Source of the DNA: Belnapia mucosa
Lineage (GTDB): Bacteria > Pseudomonadota > Alphaproteobacteria > Acetobacterales > Acetobacteraceae
Reading direction: 5' to 3'
DNA: 64,000 nt
Assembly: GCF_016775475.1 (NCBI RefSeq)
Contig: NZ_JAEUXJ010000001.1
Span: 682,001-746,000, forward strand
Position numbers and translations under genes: made by a program. Shown piece by piece: positions 8,591 through 17,932 of this stretch. The notes beneath the pieces are model-generated. The model was given only the letters and a program-made list of their open reading frames with translations. It was not told the origin of the DNA and did no database searches. How positions within the stretch are numbered: the stretch's first letter is position 1; every line of letters begins with the position of its first letter.

Positions 8591-9031
8591 ATGGACAGTG
8601 CGGAACGGGCGGAATTCGGAATCGAAGGCGACTGGGCGATGCTCCGCCGGCACCGAATCCGCTGGTCGGAATGCGATCAGTACGCCCACGCCAACAACAC
8701 CGCCTACCTGACCCTCTGCGAGGATGTCCGCGTCTCGCACTGGCTCTCGCTCGGCGGACGGTTTGAGCCGGGGGAGCCGGGCCCGGTCGTTGCCCAGCTC
8801 GAGGCGCGGTACCACCGGCCGCTGGCCTTCGACGATGCGGTGGCGGTCACCCTGCGGCCGGCGACGCTGCGGCGCAGCAGCTTCACCCATGACTACGCGG
8901 TCTGGAAGGACGGGCTGGTCTTCGCCTGTCGCACCCTTCTCGTCATCGTCGTCAATGGCAGCGGGGAGAAGGCGCCGATCCCGCCCGCCATCCGCGCCCG
9001 GCTGATCGAGCAGGGGGCGCGGGAGGAATAG
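8591..9031 (+). CDS. Hotdog-fold acyl-CoA thioesterase (4HBT family)
   Basis: 146 residues with the 4-hydroxybenzoyl-CoA-thioesterase pattern IRWSECDQYAHANNTAYL, where Asp29 is the expected catalytic residue, followed by the central strand LEARYHRPLAFDDAVAV and FTHDYAVW. Such enzymes hydrolyse acyl- or aroyl-CoA thioesters in the cytoplasm. I chose the ATG at 8591, after a purine-rich GGAGGCAGGGGGCAGG; the frame is open from 8408, but the extra residues do not look like protein of this family. It stands alone, convergent with the epimerase gene. Confidence 0.85.
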   Translation: MDSAERAEFGIEGDWAMLRRHRIRWSECDQYAHANNTAYLTLCEDVRVSHWLSLGGRFEPGEPGPVVAQLEARYHRPLAFDDAVAVTLRPATLRRSSFTHDYAVWKDGLVFACRTLLVIVVNGSGEKAPIPPAIRARLIEQGAREE

Positions 9032-9033
9032 GG

Positions 9034-10020
9034 CTACAGGCCCCGCTCAGCGCGGGTTGCGGCCAGGTCGTCCTCGATGAAGCCCTGGATGATCTCCTCC
9101 AGCGATTCCTGTTCGGAGAAGCCGAGCAGCCGGCGCGCCCGTTCGGCGGTGAAGCTGGCCGGCCAGCCCTCGACGATGGCCTGGATCCCCGGGTCCGGCG
9201 CATGCCGCACCAGAGCCCGTGCCTCCGGCCCGGCGACGCTTTCCAGGGCCGAGAGCATCAGACCGACGGTCGCACTTCGTCCCGGCGGGTTGATGCCGCG
9301 GTCGAGGCCGAGCGGCGCGGTGTCCATCGTCATCGCATGCAGGAACCAGTCGATCGCCCGGCGCGGCGAGCAGATCCAGACGGCGAAATCCTCCGGCACC
9401 GGCAGGTCGGTCGAAAGGCCGAGCAGCGGTTCCCGCAGGATCGCCGAAACGAAGGAAGAAGCCGCCTTGTTCGGCCGGCCCGGGCGGATGATGACCGTCG
9501 GCAGGCGGATATTCACCGCATCGAGGAAGCCGCGGCGGCTGGCATCCTGCAGCAGCAGCTCCGCCGCCGCCTTCTCCGCCCCGTAGCTGTTGCCCGGAAT
9601 CTGCCGGGCATCATCCTCCAGCCGCGCCTCCTGCCCGCCGCCGAAGCTGGCAACGGAGGAGGTGAAGACCACCCGCGGCGGCGCGGCCAGCGTCCGGCAG
9701 GCCTGGATCACCGCCAGCGTCCCGTGCAGGTTCACCTTGAGGCCCAGATCGAAATCCGCCTCCGCTTGGGCGGAGACGACGGCGGCGAGATGGACCACGA
9801 CGCGCGTGCCGGGCGGGATCGCCTTCGCCACCTGCACCGGGTCGGCCACATCGCCACCGAGGCAGCGGACGGGGAAGGGCGCCGAGGGGGCAGGGGGCTC
9901 CTGCAGGTCGAAGAGGGTGAGGCCGGTGACGGCCTCGCCACCCAGCGCGCCGTCGTGGGCCAGCCGCGCCGCCAGCTTGCGGCCGAGGAACCCGCCCCCA
10001 CCCAGGATCGTGATCTGCAT
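9034..10020 (-). CDS. denD: NAD-dependent epimerase/dehydratase, D-erythronate dehydrogenase-like
   Basis: 328-residue extended SDR. Rossmann motif ITILGGGGFLGRKLA at the N-terminus, then HLAAVVSAQAE, FTSSVASFGG and the active-site NSYGAEKAAAELLL (YxxxK). Overall sequence, including RLPTVIIRPGRPNKAASSF and NPPGRSATVG, fits DenD, which oxidises D-erythronate at C2 in four-carbon sugar-acid catabolism. The start at 10020 has GGGAGAG upstream. The usual partners of denD (otnK, otnC, otnI) are not in the window, so the precise substrate is uncertain. Divergent from the diaminopropionate ammonia-lyase gene. Confidence 0.82.
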   Translation of the reverse strand: MQITILGGGGFLGRKLAARLAHDGALGGEAVTGLTLFDLQEPPAPSAPFPVRCLGGDVADPVQVAKAIPPGTRVVVHLAAVVSAQAEADFDLGLKVNLHGTLAVIQACRTLAAPPRVVFTSSVASFGGGQEARLEDDARQIPGNSYGAEKAAAELLLQDASRRGFLDAVNIRLPTVIIRPGRPNKAASSFVSAILREPLLGLSTDLPVPEDFAVWICSPRRAIDWFLHAMTMDTAPLGLDRGINPPGRSATVGLMLSALESVAGPEARALVRHAPDPGIQAIVEGWPASFTAERARRLLGFSEQESLEEIIQGFIEDDLAATRAERGL

Positions 10021-10120
10021 GGCGCTCTCCCGATTTTGCCCGGGATGATGTCGCGCTGCGGGGCGTCCCGTGCAAGGCGCCAGTGGCGGGCGCGCGGTGG
10101 GCAGGCGATAACCCGGCATC

Positions 10121-11287
10121 ATGAGCATCCCGAACCGCCCCTTCCGCCTGATCCTCAACCGCCATCTCGGCACCCCCGGCGTCACCGTCCTGCCCGAGGG
10201 CGGCTTCCGCCGCGCCCGCGAGGAGATCACCGGCTGGGACGGCTACGCCCCGACGCCGCTGCTGCCGCTGGAGGAGCTGGCGACCGCCGCCCGCATCGGC
10301 GCGCTGCATTGGAAGGATGAAGGCGGGCGATTCGGCCTCGGCAGCTTCAAGGCGCTGGGCGGGGCCTATGCCGTGCTGCGGCTGCTCCAGGCCGAGCTGG
10401 CGCGGGGGGGCGTGGCCAACAACGCGACCGGCGCCGAGCTGGCCGCGGGCCAATACCGGGAGGCCGCCCAGGCCATCACCGTGACCTGCGCGACCGATGG
10501 CAACCATGGCCGGAGCGTGGCCTGGGGCGCCAAGCGCTTCGGCGCCCGCTGCGTGATCTTCGTGCATGAGGGTGTCAGCCAGGGCCGCCGCGACGCGATC
10601 GCGGCCTATGGCGCCGAGATCCGGGTGGTGCCCGGCACCTATGACGACGCCGTCCGCGCCGCCCAGCGCGAGGCGACGGAACGGGGCTGGTTCGTCGTCT
10701 CCGACACCTCCTATCCCGGCTATACGGAGGTGCCGCGCGACGTAATGCAGGGCTACCGGCTGATGGCGGAGGAAGCGGCGGATTCGATCCCGGCGCCGCC
10801 GACCCATGTCTTCATCCAGGGCGGAGTCGGCGGGCTGGCCGCCGCCGTCTCGGTCCAGATGCGCGCCCGCTACGGGCTGGACGGGCCGCGGCTGGTGGTG
10901 GTCGAGCCGGAGCGGGCCGCCTGCCTGATGGCGAGCGCCGAAGCCGGCGAGGCGGTCTCGGTCGAGGGCGAGCTGGATACCATCATGGCCGGCCTGGCCT
11001 GCGGTGAGCCGAGCCTGCTCGCCTGGCAGGAGCTGGAGCGGGCGAGCTTCGCCTTCATGGCCATCCCCGATGCCAGCGCCATCGATTGCATGCGCCTGCT
11101 GGCGCGGCGGCGGCCGAGGGTGGTCGCGGGCGAGAGTGCGGTGGCCGGCCTGGCCGGATTGCTGCTGGCGGCACGGGAGCCCTTCGCCCGCACGGCGCTT
11201 GGCCTCGGCGAGGACAGCCGGGTGCTGGTCTTCGGCACCGAAGGCGCGACCGATCCCGAGCTCTATGCGAAGTTGACGCAGGTCTGA
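10121..11287 (+). CDS. dpaL: Diaminopropionate ammonia-lyase
   Basis: 388-residue fold-type II PLP enzyme that splits 2,3-diaminopropionate to pyruvate and two ammonia. The Schiff-base lysine is Lys77 in GLGSFKALGG, the position reported for the E. coli enzyme. Other family motifs: ATDGNHGRSVAWGA (PLP phosphate/Asn region), SDTSYPGYTEVPRDVMQGY, FIQGGVGGLAAAV and FGTEGATDP. Length matches the family (about 400). It is followed by the ugp operon in the same direction, but a putative PHO box lies between, so they are probably separate units. Confidence 0.92.
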   Translation: MSIPNRPFRLILNRHLGTPGVTVLPEGGFRRAREEITGWDGYAPTPLLPLEELATAARIGALHWKDEGGRFGLGSFKALGGAYAVLRLLQAELARGGVANNATGAELAAGQYREAAQAITVTCATDGNHGRSVAWGAKRFGARCVIFVHEGVSQGRRDAIAAYGAEIRVVPGTYDDAVRAAQREATERGWFVVSDTSYPGYTEVPRDVMQGYRLMAEEAADSIPAPPTHVFIQGGVGGLAAAVSVQMRARYGLDGPRLVVVEPERAACLMASAEAGEAVSVEGELDTIMAGLACGEPSLLAWQELERASFAFMAIPDASAIDCMRLLARRRPRVVAGESAVAGLAGLLLAAREPFARTALGLGEDSRVLVFGTEGATDPELYAKLTQV

Positions 11288-11327
11288 CGGGCCCTGCCGC
11301 TTGCCGGCCTGCGCGGGCTTCATCTAT

Positions 11328-11345
11328 CTGTCACAATACTGGCAC
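11328..11345 (+). promoter_or_regulatory. PHO-box-like PhoB site upstream of ugpB
   Basis: The 18 bases read CTGTCAC-AATA-CTGGCAC: two 7-base direct repeats 11 bp apart with an AT spacer, close to the PhoB consensus (CTGTCAT repeats with a 4-bp AT-rich spacer). A weaker third repeat, GCTTCAT, lies exactly 11 bp upstream (11317-11323). It sits 68 bp before the ugpB start. ugp operons are Pho-regulon members in enteric bacteria and rhizobia, so phosphate-starvation control is likely. Confidence 0.65.
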
Positions 11346-11412
11346 GGAGCCGCAACCTGGCGCCGCTAACGGCGCGCCCGGCAACGACATCGCATTTGGG
11401 GGAGTTCACGCC

Positions 11413-12762
11413 ATGAGGCGCCGTTTCCTGGCCCAGGCCGGCCTGGCCGCCGCGGCCATTGCCGCTACCCGTACCCGTCCCGCCGCCGCCCAGGCGCCGG
11501 TCGAAATCCAGTTCTGGCACGGCCTGGCGCAGCCGCTCGGCGGCCAGCTCGAGGAGATCGTCGCCGGCTTCAACGCCTCGCAGAGCGCGGTAAAGGTGGT
11601 GCCGTCCTTCCGCGGCTCCTATCCCGAGACGATGGTGGCCGCCATCGCCGCCTTCCGCGCCAATGCCGCGCCGCATGTGGTGCAGATGTTCGAGGTCGGG
11701 ACCGGCACGATGATGGCCGCCGGCCGCGCGGTGAAGCCGGTGCATGAACTGCTGTCCGAGGCCGGCGTCAGCATCGATTTCAACGACTATCTGCCGGCGG
11801 TGCGCGGCTACTACCAGGCTTCCGATGGGCGGCAGATGAGCATGCCCTTCAACAGCTCCACCGCGACGATGTTCTACAACAAGGACAGCTTCAAGCGGGC
11901 CGGACTGGATCCCGAGGTGGCGCCCAAGACCTGGGAGGAGCTGGGCGAGGCGCTGAAGAAGCTGAAGGCGGCCGGCATCGCCAACCCGATGACCACCTCC
12001 TGGCCCGCCTGGGTCCAGGTGGAGCAGGTCCTGGCCATCCACAACATGCCACTGGCCAGCCTCGGCAACGGCTTCGACGGGCTCGGCGCCAGCATGCAGG
12101 TGAACAACCCGCTGATGGTCCGGCATATGAACAACCTGATCGCCTGGCAGAGGGATGGGCTGTTCAAATATGGCGGGCGGGACAATGCGGCGGATTCGCT
12201 GCTCCCGGCCGGCGAGGTCAGCATCACCATGGGGTCCTCCAGCCTGCGCGCCCGGCTGCTGCGGGAGGCACGCTTCGCCTGGGGCACTGCCATGCTGCCC
12301 TATTACGGCGATGTCGCCGGCGCGCCGCGCAACAGCATCATCGGCGGCGCCAGCTTCTGGGCGCTGAACCGCGGCCCGCAGGGCGGGCGCAGTGCCGCCG
12401 AGTGGAAGGGCGTCGCGGAATTCTACCGCTATCTCAGCCAGCCCGAGATCGATGCCAAGTGGCATATGGACACCGGCTACGTTCCGGTCCGCCGCGCCAG
12501 CTACCAGGTGGCGAAGTCGCAGGGCTTCTATGAGAAGAATCCCGGCACCGAAGTGGCGATTGAGCAGCTGCTGCGCGGCGGCGAGACGACGCCGAACACC
12601 CGCGGCATCCGCCTCGGCGGCTATGTCGAGATTCGCAACATCATCCAGGAAGAGATGGAGAAGTCCTTCCAGGGCCAGCAGAACGGCCAGCAGGCGATGG
12701 AGGCCGTGACCCAGCGCGCCAATACCGTGCTGCGGAATTTCGAGCGGCAGAACCGCGGCTGA
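11413..12762 (+). CDS. ugpB: sn-Glycerol-3-phosphate ABC transporter, binding protein UgpB
   Basis: 449-residue family-1 solute-binding protein exported by a twin-Arg-like signal ([18 protein letters not shown], cleavage after AAAQA). UgpB hallmarks: [69 protein letters not shown], and near the end [19 protein letters not shown]. It captures glycerol-3-phosphate or glycerophosphodiesters in the periplasm for UgpAEC. The ATG at 11413 is chosen because the signal peptide begins there. First gene of ugpBAEC. Confidence 0.93.
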   Translation: MRRRFLAQAGLAAAAIAATRTRPAAAQAPVEIQFWHGLAQPLGGQLEEIVAGFNASQSAVKVVPSFRGSYPETMVAAIAAFRANAAPHVVQMFEVGTGTMMAAGRAVKPVHELLSEAGVSIDFNDYLPAVRGYYQASDGRQMSMPFNSSTATMFYNKDSFKRAGLDPEVAPKTWEELGEALKKLKAAGIANPMTTSWPAWVQVEQVLAIHNMPLASLGNGFDGLGASMQVNNPLMVRHMNNLIAWQRDGLFKYGGRDNAADSLLPAGEVSITMGSSSLRARLLREARFAWGTAMLPYYGDVAGAPRNSIIGGASFWALNRGPQGGRSAAEWKGVAEFYRYLSQPEIDAKWHMDTGYVPVRRASYQVAKSQGFYEKNPGTEVAIEQLLRGGETTPNTRGIRLGGYVEIRNIIQEEMEKSFQGQQNGQQAMEAVTQRANTVLRNFERQNRG

Positions 12763-12775
12763 TCAGGGAAACGCC

Positions 12776-13654
12776 GTGCGCAAGACCATCTTCAAGGGCA
12801 CGGCGCTGCCGCTGCTGCTGATCGCGCCGCAGCTCCTCATCACCTGCATCTTCTTCCTCTGGCCGGCGGGGGCTGCCATCTGGCAGTCCCTGTTGCAGGA
12901 GGATCCCTGGGGCATGAGCTCGCAATTCGTCGGGCTCCGCAACTTCACGGAAGTGCTGGCGGAGCCGGAATGGCGCGGCGCCGCCTACAATACCCTGATC
13001 TTCTCCACCTCCGTCGCCGTGCTCGCCATGGGCACCGCGCTCTTCCTCGCGGTCCAGGCGGACAAGTCGATCCGCGGCGCCAATCTCTACCGCACGCTGC
13101 TGATCTGGCCTTATGCAGTGGCGCCGGCTGTCGCCGCCGTGCTCTGGCTGTTTCTCTTCCACCCCTCGATCGGGCTGGTCGGGCGGGCGCTGAACCAGGC
13201 TGGCATCGCCTGGGACTACAAGCTGAACGGTAACCAGGCGATGCTGCTGGTCATCATCGCCGCCGCCTGGAAGCAGGTGAGCTATAATTTCATCTTCTTC
13301 CTGGCGGGCCTTCAATCGATCCCGCGCAGCGTGCTGGAAGCGGCGGCGATTGACGGCGCCAGGCCGGTGCGGCGCTTCTGGACCATCATCCTGCCGCTGC
13401 TGTCGCCGACCGCCTTCTTCCTGCTGGTCGTCAACCTGGTCTATGCCTTCTTCGACACCTTCGGCGTGATCCATGCGCTGACCGGCGGCGGTCCGGGCAA
13501 GGCGACCGAGACGTTGATCTACAAGGTCTATGTCGAGGGCGTGCAGAATGTGAACCTCGGCAGTTCCTCCGCCCAGTCGGTCATTCTGATGGTGCTGGTC
13601 ATCGCGCTGACGGCGGTCCAATTCCGCTTCATCGAGCGGAAGGTGCATTACTGA
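12776..13654 (+). CDS. ugpA: sn-Glycerol-3-phosphate ABC transporter permease UgpA
   Basis: 292-residue inner-membrane permease with six hydrophobic segments; the first is [20 protein letters not shown]. The EAA loop that docks on the ATPase reads [23 protein letters not shown], and [17 protein letters not shown] is typical of UgpA. The start is GTG at 12776 after CAGGGAA; 13 bp separate it from ugpB, and its stop overlaps the ugpE start by one base. Confidence 0.93.
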   Translation: MRKTIFKGTALPLLLIAPQLLITCIFFLWPAGAAIWQSLLQEDPWGMSSQFVGLRNFTEVLAEPEWRGAAYNTLIFSTSVAVLAMGTALFLAVQADKSIRGANLYRTLLIWPYAVAPAVAAVLWLFLFHPSIGLVGRALNQAGIAWDYKLNGNQAMLLVIIAAAWKQVSYNFIFFLAGLQSIPRSVLEAAAIDGARPVRRFWTIILPLLSPTAFFLLVVNLVYAFFDTFGVIHALTGGGPGKATETLIYKVYVEGVQNVNLGSSSAQSVILMVLVIALTAVQFRFIERKVHY

Positions 13655-14487
13655 TGCGGCGCACCTGGCCCCATCTCTGGCTGCTGCTCGGCGTGCTGGT
13701 CTTCGCCACGCCGATCTACATCACCCTGATCGGTTCGACGCATGATGCCTCGACCATCGGGCGGGGCGACGTGCCGCTGCTGCCGGGGCCGCATACGGTC
13801 GAGAACTACACCGCCGCCTGGGTCAGCGGCGGGTCCGGCCGCTTCACGGTGACGCCGGCCTCCCGCATGCTGCTGAACAGCACCATCATGGCGCTGTGCA
13901 TCGCAGTCGGGAAGATCGTCATCTCGCTGCTCTCGGCCTATGCGGTGGTCTTCTTCCGCTTCCCCGGGCGGATGATCGCCTTCTGGACCATCTTCATGAC
14001 GCTGATGCTGCCGGTCGAGGTCCGCATCATCCCGACCTACCAGGTCATCGTCAGCCTCGATCTGTTCAACTCCATGGCCGGGCTGACCATCCCGCTGATC
14101 GCCTCGGCCACTGCGACGCTGCTGTTCCGCCAATTCTTCCTCACCATCCCGGAGGAGTATGTCGAGGCGGCGAAGATGGACGGCGCCGGTCCGATGCGCT
14201 TCTTCCGCGACATCCTGCTGCCGCTCTCGGTGACGAATATCGCCGCGCTGTTCGTCATCCTCTTCATCTATGGCTGGAACCAGTATCTCTGGCCGCTGCT
14301 GGTGGTGAACGACCGGAGCCTCGAGACCATCGTCGTCGGCCTCGCCAAGATGATCGGCACGGGCGATGCCCAGAATGAATGGAACGTCATCATGGCCATG
14401 GCGGTGCTGGCGCTGCTGCCGCCCGTCGCGGTCGTCATCTTCATGCAGCGCTGGTTCCTGAAGGGCCTGACGGAGACCGAGAAGTAA
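13654..14487 (+). CDS. ugpE: sn-Glycerol-3-phosphate ABC transporter permease UgpE
   Basis: 277-residue second permease of the importer, with six predicted membrane segments and the EAA loop [21 protein letters not shown]. The family pattern [11 protein letters not shown] and the C-terminal [10 protein letters not shown] match UgpE. The start ATG shares one base with the ugpA stop and its stop shares one base with ugpC, so translation is fully coupled. It forms the translocation pore with UgpA. Confidence 0.93.
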   Translation: MRRTWPHLWLLLGVLVFATPIYITLIGSTHDASTIGRGDVPLLPGPHTVENYTAAWVSGGSGRFTVTPASRMLLNSTIMALCIAVGKIVISLLSAYAVVFFRFPGRMIAFWTIFMTLMLPVEVRIIPTYQVIVSLDLFNSMAGLTIPLIASATATLLFRQFFLTIPEEYVEAAKMDGAGPMRFFRDILLPLSVTNIAALFVILFIYGWNQYLWPLLVVNDRSLETIVVGLAKMIGTGDAQNEWNVIMAMAVLALLPPVAVVIFMQRWFLKGLTETEK

Positions 14488-15551
14488 TGGCGAGCCTTGA
14501 GGTCTCCGGACTGACGAAGTCCTTCGGCGCCACCCATGTCCTGCACGGGATCGACCTCGCCGTCGAGGATGGCGAGATGATCGTCATCGTCGGCGCCTCG
14601 GGTTGTGGCAAGTCGACGCTCTTGCGGATCGTGGCGGGGCTCGAGACCGCGAGTTCCGGCAGCATCCGCATCGCCGGGCGGGAGGTCGCGGCGCTGGAGC
14701 CGGCCGAGCGCGACATCGCCATGGTGTTCCAGAATTACGCGCTCTACCCGCATATGACGGTCGAGCAGAACATGGCCTATGGCCTGAAGATCCGCGGCCT
14801 GCCGAAGCCCGAGATCGCCCGCCGCGTCGCCGAGGCCGCCGGGCTGCTCGGGATCGAGCCGCTGCTGACGCGTCGCCCGCGCCAGCTTTCGGGCGGCCAG
14901 CGCCAGCGAGTCGCCATGGGCCGCGCCATCGTGCGGGAGCCGAAGCTGTTCCTCTTCGACGAGCCCCTCTCCAACCTTGATGCCAAGCTCCGCGTGCAGA
15001 TGCGGGCCGAGATCCGCCGGCTGCAACGCCGCCTCGGCGTCACCTCGCTCTTCGTGACGCATGACCAGACCGAGGCGATGACCCTCGGCGACCGGCTGGT
15101 GGTGATGCATGCCGGGCATGCGGCGCAGATCGCGACGCCGATGGAGATCTGGGCCCGCCCGGCCGATACCTATGTCGCCGGCTTCATCGGCAGCCCGGCG
15201 ATGAATTTCCTGGAGGGCACCCTCGCCGAGGGCGGCCAGGCCGTGGCGCTGAAGGCGGGCCCGGTGCTGCGCTTTGCCGATGGCCCACGGGCGGGCGGAG
15301 AGGGGATGCCGGTGACGATCGGCATCCGGCCAGAGCATGTGGAGGTGGCCGAGGGCGGGATCGCCCTGCCGCTCGATCTGGTCGAGCCGCTCGGTTCCGA
15401 GACCGTGCTGCACGGCCGGCTGCCGGGCGGCGAGGCGCTGGTGGTGAAGCTCGGCGGCCCGGCGCCGGATGCCGGTAGCCTGCCGGTGGCCTTTCCCGCA
15501 CCGGCGCTGCACGTCTTCGATGGCGCCACCGGCAAGCGGCTTGACCCCTAA
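14487..15551 (+). CDS. ugpC: sn-Glycerol-3-phosphate ABC transporter ATPase UgpC
   Basis: 354-residue MalK-type ATPase. Walker [10 protein letters not shown] at 36-44, Q-loop [13 protein letters not shown], signature [16 protein letters not shown], Walker [13 protein letters not shown], switch [11 protein letters not shown]; the C-terminal 110 residues form the TOBE/regulatory domain with IGIRPEHVE. It energises import by UgpBAE. The start is the ATG overlapping the ugpE stop, not the longer open frame from 14379. No ugpQ phosphodiesterase gene follows. Confidence 0.94.
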   Translation: MASLEVSGLTKSFGATHVLHGIDLAVEDGEMIVIVGASGCGKSTLLRIVAGLETASSGSIRIAGREVAALEPAERDIAMVFQNYALYPHMTVEQNMAYGLKIRGLPKPEIARRVAEAAGLLGIEPLLTRRPRQLSGGQRQRVAMGRAIVREPKLFLFDEPLSNLDAKLRVQMRAEIRRLQRRLGVTSLFVTHDQTEAMTLGDRLVVMHAGHAAQIATPMEIWARPADTYVAGFIGSPAMNFLEGTLAEGGQAVALKAGPVLRFADGPRAGGEGMPVTIGIRPEHVEVAEGGIALPLDLVEPLGSETVLHGRLPGGEALVVKLGGPAPDAGSLPVAFPAPALHVFDGATGKRLDP

Positions 15552-15605
15552 CCTCCCGGGGCCAAGATGACCCGCAAGGGTATCGAAGCCCGCCGGGGGA
15601 CATCC

Positions 15606-16574
15606 ATGAATCGCCGCAGCCTGCTTGCCGCCGCCGCCATCCTGCCCGCCACCAGCCTGCGGGCGCAGCCGGCCTGGCCGAACCAGCCCATCCGCCTGAT
15701 CGTCCCCTTCGCCGCCGGCGGCCCGACCGATATCCCGGCCCGTCTTTTCGCCGAGGAGGTCTCGAAGATCCTGCCGCAGCGGGTGGTGGTGGAGAACCGC
15801 ACCGGTGCCGGCGTGGTCGTCGGCACGGAGGCGGTGGCGACCGCGCCGAAAGACGGCCATACGCTGCTCTACAGCACCATCGCCCATTCGGTGCTGCGCC
15901 CGCTCTTCCCGCGCCTCTCCTTCGATCCGGTGGCGGATTTCCAGCCGGTCGCGCTGCTCGGCGTGATTCCGATGATCCTGCTGGTCAACAAGGACCTGCC
16001 GGCGAAGACCCTGCAGGAATTCGTGGCACTGTGCCGCGCCAAGCCGGGGCAGTACGACTATGGCAGCAGCGGCGTCGGCGGCGCCGTGCATCTGGCGACG
16101 GAGCTACTGCTGAAGCGGGCTGGCGATCTCAGGGTGAACCACATCCCCTATCGCGGCTCGGCGGCGGGGATGCCGGACCTGCTCTCGGGCCGGCTGGCGA
16201 TGTTCATGGATGTGGCGGCGGGCGGCCTGCCCTATGCGCGGCGCGGCGATGCGCGGCCGCTCGGCATCTCCTCCGCCGCGCGGCTGCCCCAGGCGCCGGA
16301 CATCCCGACCTTCGCCGAAGCCGGTGTGCCGAATGCCGAGAGCTATACCTGGCACATGGTCTTCGCCCCGGCCGGCACGCCCGCACCGGTGGTCCAGGCG
16401 ATCAACGCCGCCTTCAACAAGGCTGCCGCCGAGGAGAGCGTGCAGCGCCGCCTGACCGATCTCACCATGACGCTCCGCAGCGATACCACGCCCGAGGCAG
16501 CGACGCGCTGGCTGCAGGACGAGATCATGAAATGGGAGACGATCATCCGCGATGCGGGGATCAAGGTGGATTAA
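15606..16574 (+). CDS. Bug/TctC receptor downstream of ugpC (copy 2)
   Basis: 322-residue Bug-family periplasmic receptor with signal MNRRSLLAAAAILPATSLRA, IRLIVPFAAGGPTD, VVENRTGAGVVVG, VNHIPYRGSAAGMP and DIPTFAEAGVPN. The start at 15606 is placed at the signal peptide with GGGGGA upstream; the frame opens at 15567. Only 54 bp separate it from ugpC on the same strand and I see no terminator between, so it may be carried on the Pho-controlled ugp transcript (inference). Its 3' end overlaps the convergent LivK-like gene by 4 bp. Confidence 0.88.
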   Translation: MNRRSLLAAAAILPATSLRAQPAWPNQPIRLIVPFAAGGPTDIPARLFAEEVSKILPQRVVVENRTGAGVVVGTEAVATAPKDGHTLLYSTIAHSVLRPLFPRLSFDPVADFQPVALLGVIPMILLVNKDLPAKTLQEFVALCRAKPGQYDYGSSGVGGAVHLATELLLKRAGDLRVNHIPYRGSAAGMPDLLSGRLAMFMDVAAGGLPYARRGDARPLGISSAARLPQAPDIPTFAEAGVPNAESYTWHMVFAPAGTPAPVVQAINAAFNKAAAEESVQRRLTDLTMTLRSDTTPEAATRWLQDEIMKWETIIRDAGIKVD

Positions 16575-17818
16575 CCGACCGCCCCCATCACCGGCCGCAG
16601 CGGCGCGACGGCTGCCTCGGCTGGTGCCACGGTCAGCAGACGCCCACCCTGCCATTGCGCCAGCAATGGCCGGGCGCGGAGATTCTGCCCCTTCTCGTCG
16701 AAGCGCGCGCCCCACCCGGTGGCGGTCGTGCCTTCCGCCACATCGGTCGCCAGCAGGGCGGCGCGGAGCTTGTCCCGCTCCAGCCCGCCGGCGCGCTGCA
16801 TCGCTTCCAGCACCAGCTTGGCGCCGACGTAATTCGCCAGGGAATGGCCGGATCGCGGGTCGCTGCCATAGCGCCGCTTGTAGAGATCGATGAAGGCCGG
16901 GATGCCGGGCGCCACGGTTTCCTGCACCGCGAACTGGGTGAAATCGATATCCAGCGTGCCGTCGAATTCCGGGCCCAGGCTGCGCGCCGTATCGGTCAGG
17001 CTGTAGCCGGCGCCGGTGCCGATCACCATGCGCGGGCGCCAGCCGGCCTCCTTCATACCGCGATAGAGCAGCACGATGTCGTTCTGGTAGCCGGTATGCA
17101 GCACCACATCGGCGCCGACCGCACGCAGGCGTTGCAGCATGGGCGGGATGTCGACGCTGCGCGCCGGATAGGCCAGGCGCTCCACCTGCGTCAGGCCACG
17201 CGCCTTGAGCTGGCCTTCCTGGAAACCGCCGACCGTCTGCCCGTAGAGCCCGTCCTCATGCAGGATGGCGATGCGCAGCAGGTCGGGCGGGGCGGACCAG
17301 GCGCCGGCCAGCGCATCCGGGATCGCCGCCACCGAATCGCGGGCCAGGTCGCTGGCCCGCGGGCAGAGCCGGTAGAGGTTGCGGAAGCCGCGCTCGGTGA
17401 TCGGGTCGGCGACGGCGCCGAGCTCGAAATAAGGTAGCCCCACCAGCTCTGCCGCCTGGCTCGCGGCGAAGGAGAGGTGGGAGGCAGTGGTGCCGAAGGC
17501 GGCCGCCACCTTTTCCGCCCCTTGCAGCCGGCGCAATTCGGCCGCGGCCTGGTCGGCATTGCTGGCATCGCCCTTCACCAGCCGGATCGGCCGGCCGAGC
17601 AGCCCACCGGCAGCGTTGCGCTCCTCGGCGGCCAGTTCCAGCCCGCGGAAGCTTTCATCGCCCAGCACCGCAAGCCCGCCCGAGAGCGGGAAGAGCGCGC
17701 CGAGCCGCAGCTCATTCGCCGACGCCGTACCCTGCGCGCGCAGCGAAGGCGGCGCGGCCAAGGGCGCGGCCAGGGCGGCGAGGCCGCCAAGCAGCGGGCG
17801 GCGGGCGATCCTCGGCAT
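16571..17818 (-). CDS. Branched-chain-amino-acid-type ABC substrate-binding protein (LivK-like)
   Basis: 415-residue type I periplasmic binding protein: signal peptide ending LAAPPSLRAQG, LRLGALFPLSGGLAVLGDES, AAEERNAAGGLLGRPIRLVK, VAAAFGTTASHLSFAASQ, the ligand-lobe segment ILHEDGLYGQTVGGFQEG and HSLANYVGAKLVLEAMQRAG. HAAT-family receptors bind amino acids, amides or aromatic acids. No livHMGF genes are adjacent, so the partner permease is elsewhere and the ligand is unknown. Divergent, over 114 bp, from the quinone oxidoreductase gene. Confidence 0.87.
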   Translation of the reverse strand: MPRIARRPLLGGLAALAAPLAAPPSLRAQGTASANELRLGALFPLSGGLAVLGDESFRGLELAAEERNAAGGLLGRPIRLVKGDASNADQAAAELRRLQGAEKVAAAFGTTASHLSFAASQAAELVGLPYFELGAVADPITERGFRNLYRLCPRASDLARDSVAAIPDALAGAWSAPPDLLRIAILHEDGLYGQTVGGFQEGQLKARGLTQVERLAYPARSVDIPPMLQRLRAVGADVVLHTGYQNDIVLLYRGMKEAGWRPRMVIGTGAGYSLTDTARSLGPEFDGTLDIDFTQFAVQETVAPGIPAFIDLYKRRYGSDPRSGHSLANYVGAKLVLEAMQRAGGLERDKLRAALLATDVAEGTTATGWGARFDEKGQNLRARPLLAQWQGGRLLTVAPAEAAVAPLRPVMGAVG

Positions 17819-17932
17819 GGGTTTCCTTTCGCGGCGGCGGATTCATCGCATGCCCCGCGCGCATGGCAAGGCCCGGCTTGACGTGCCGGGGCCCCGCGCG
17901 GAACCTGCGCGCCCAAGGAAGGGGACAGCGCC

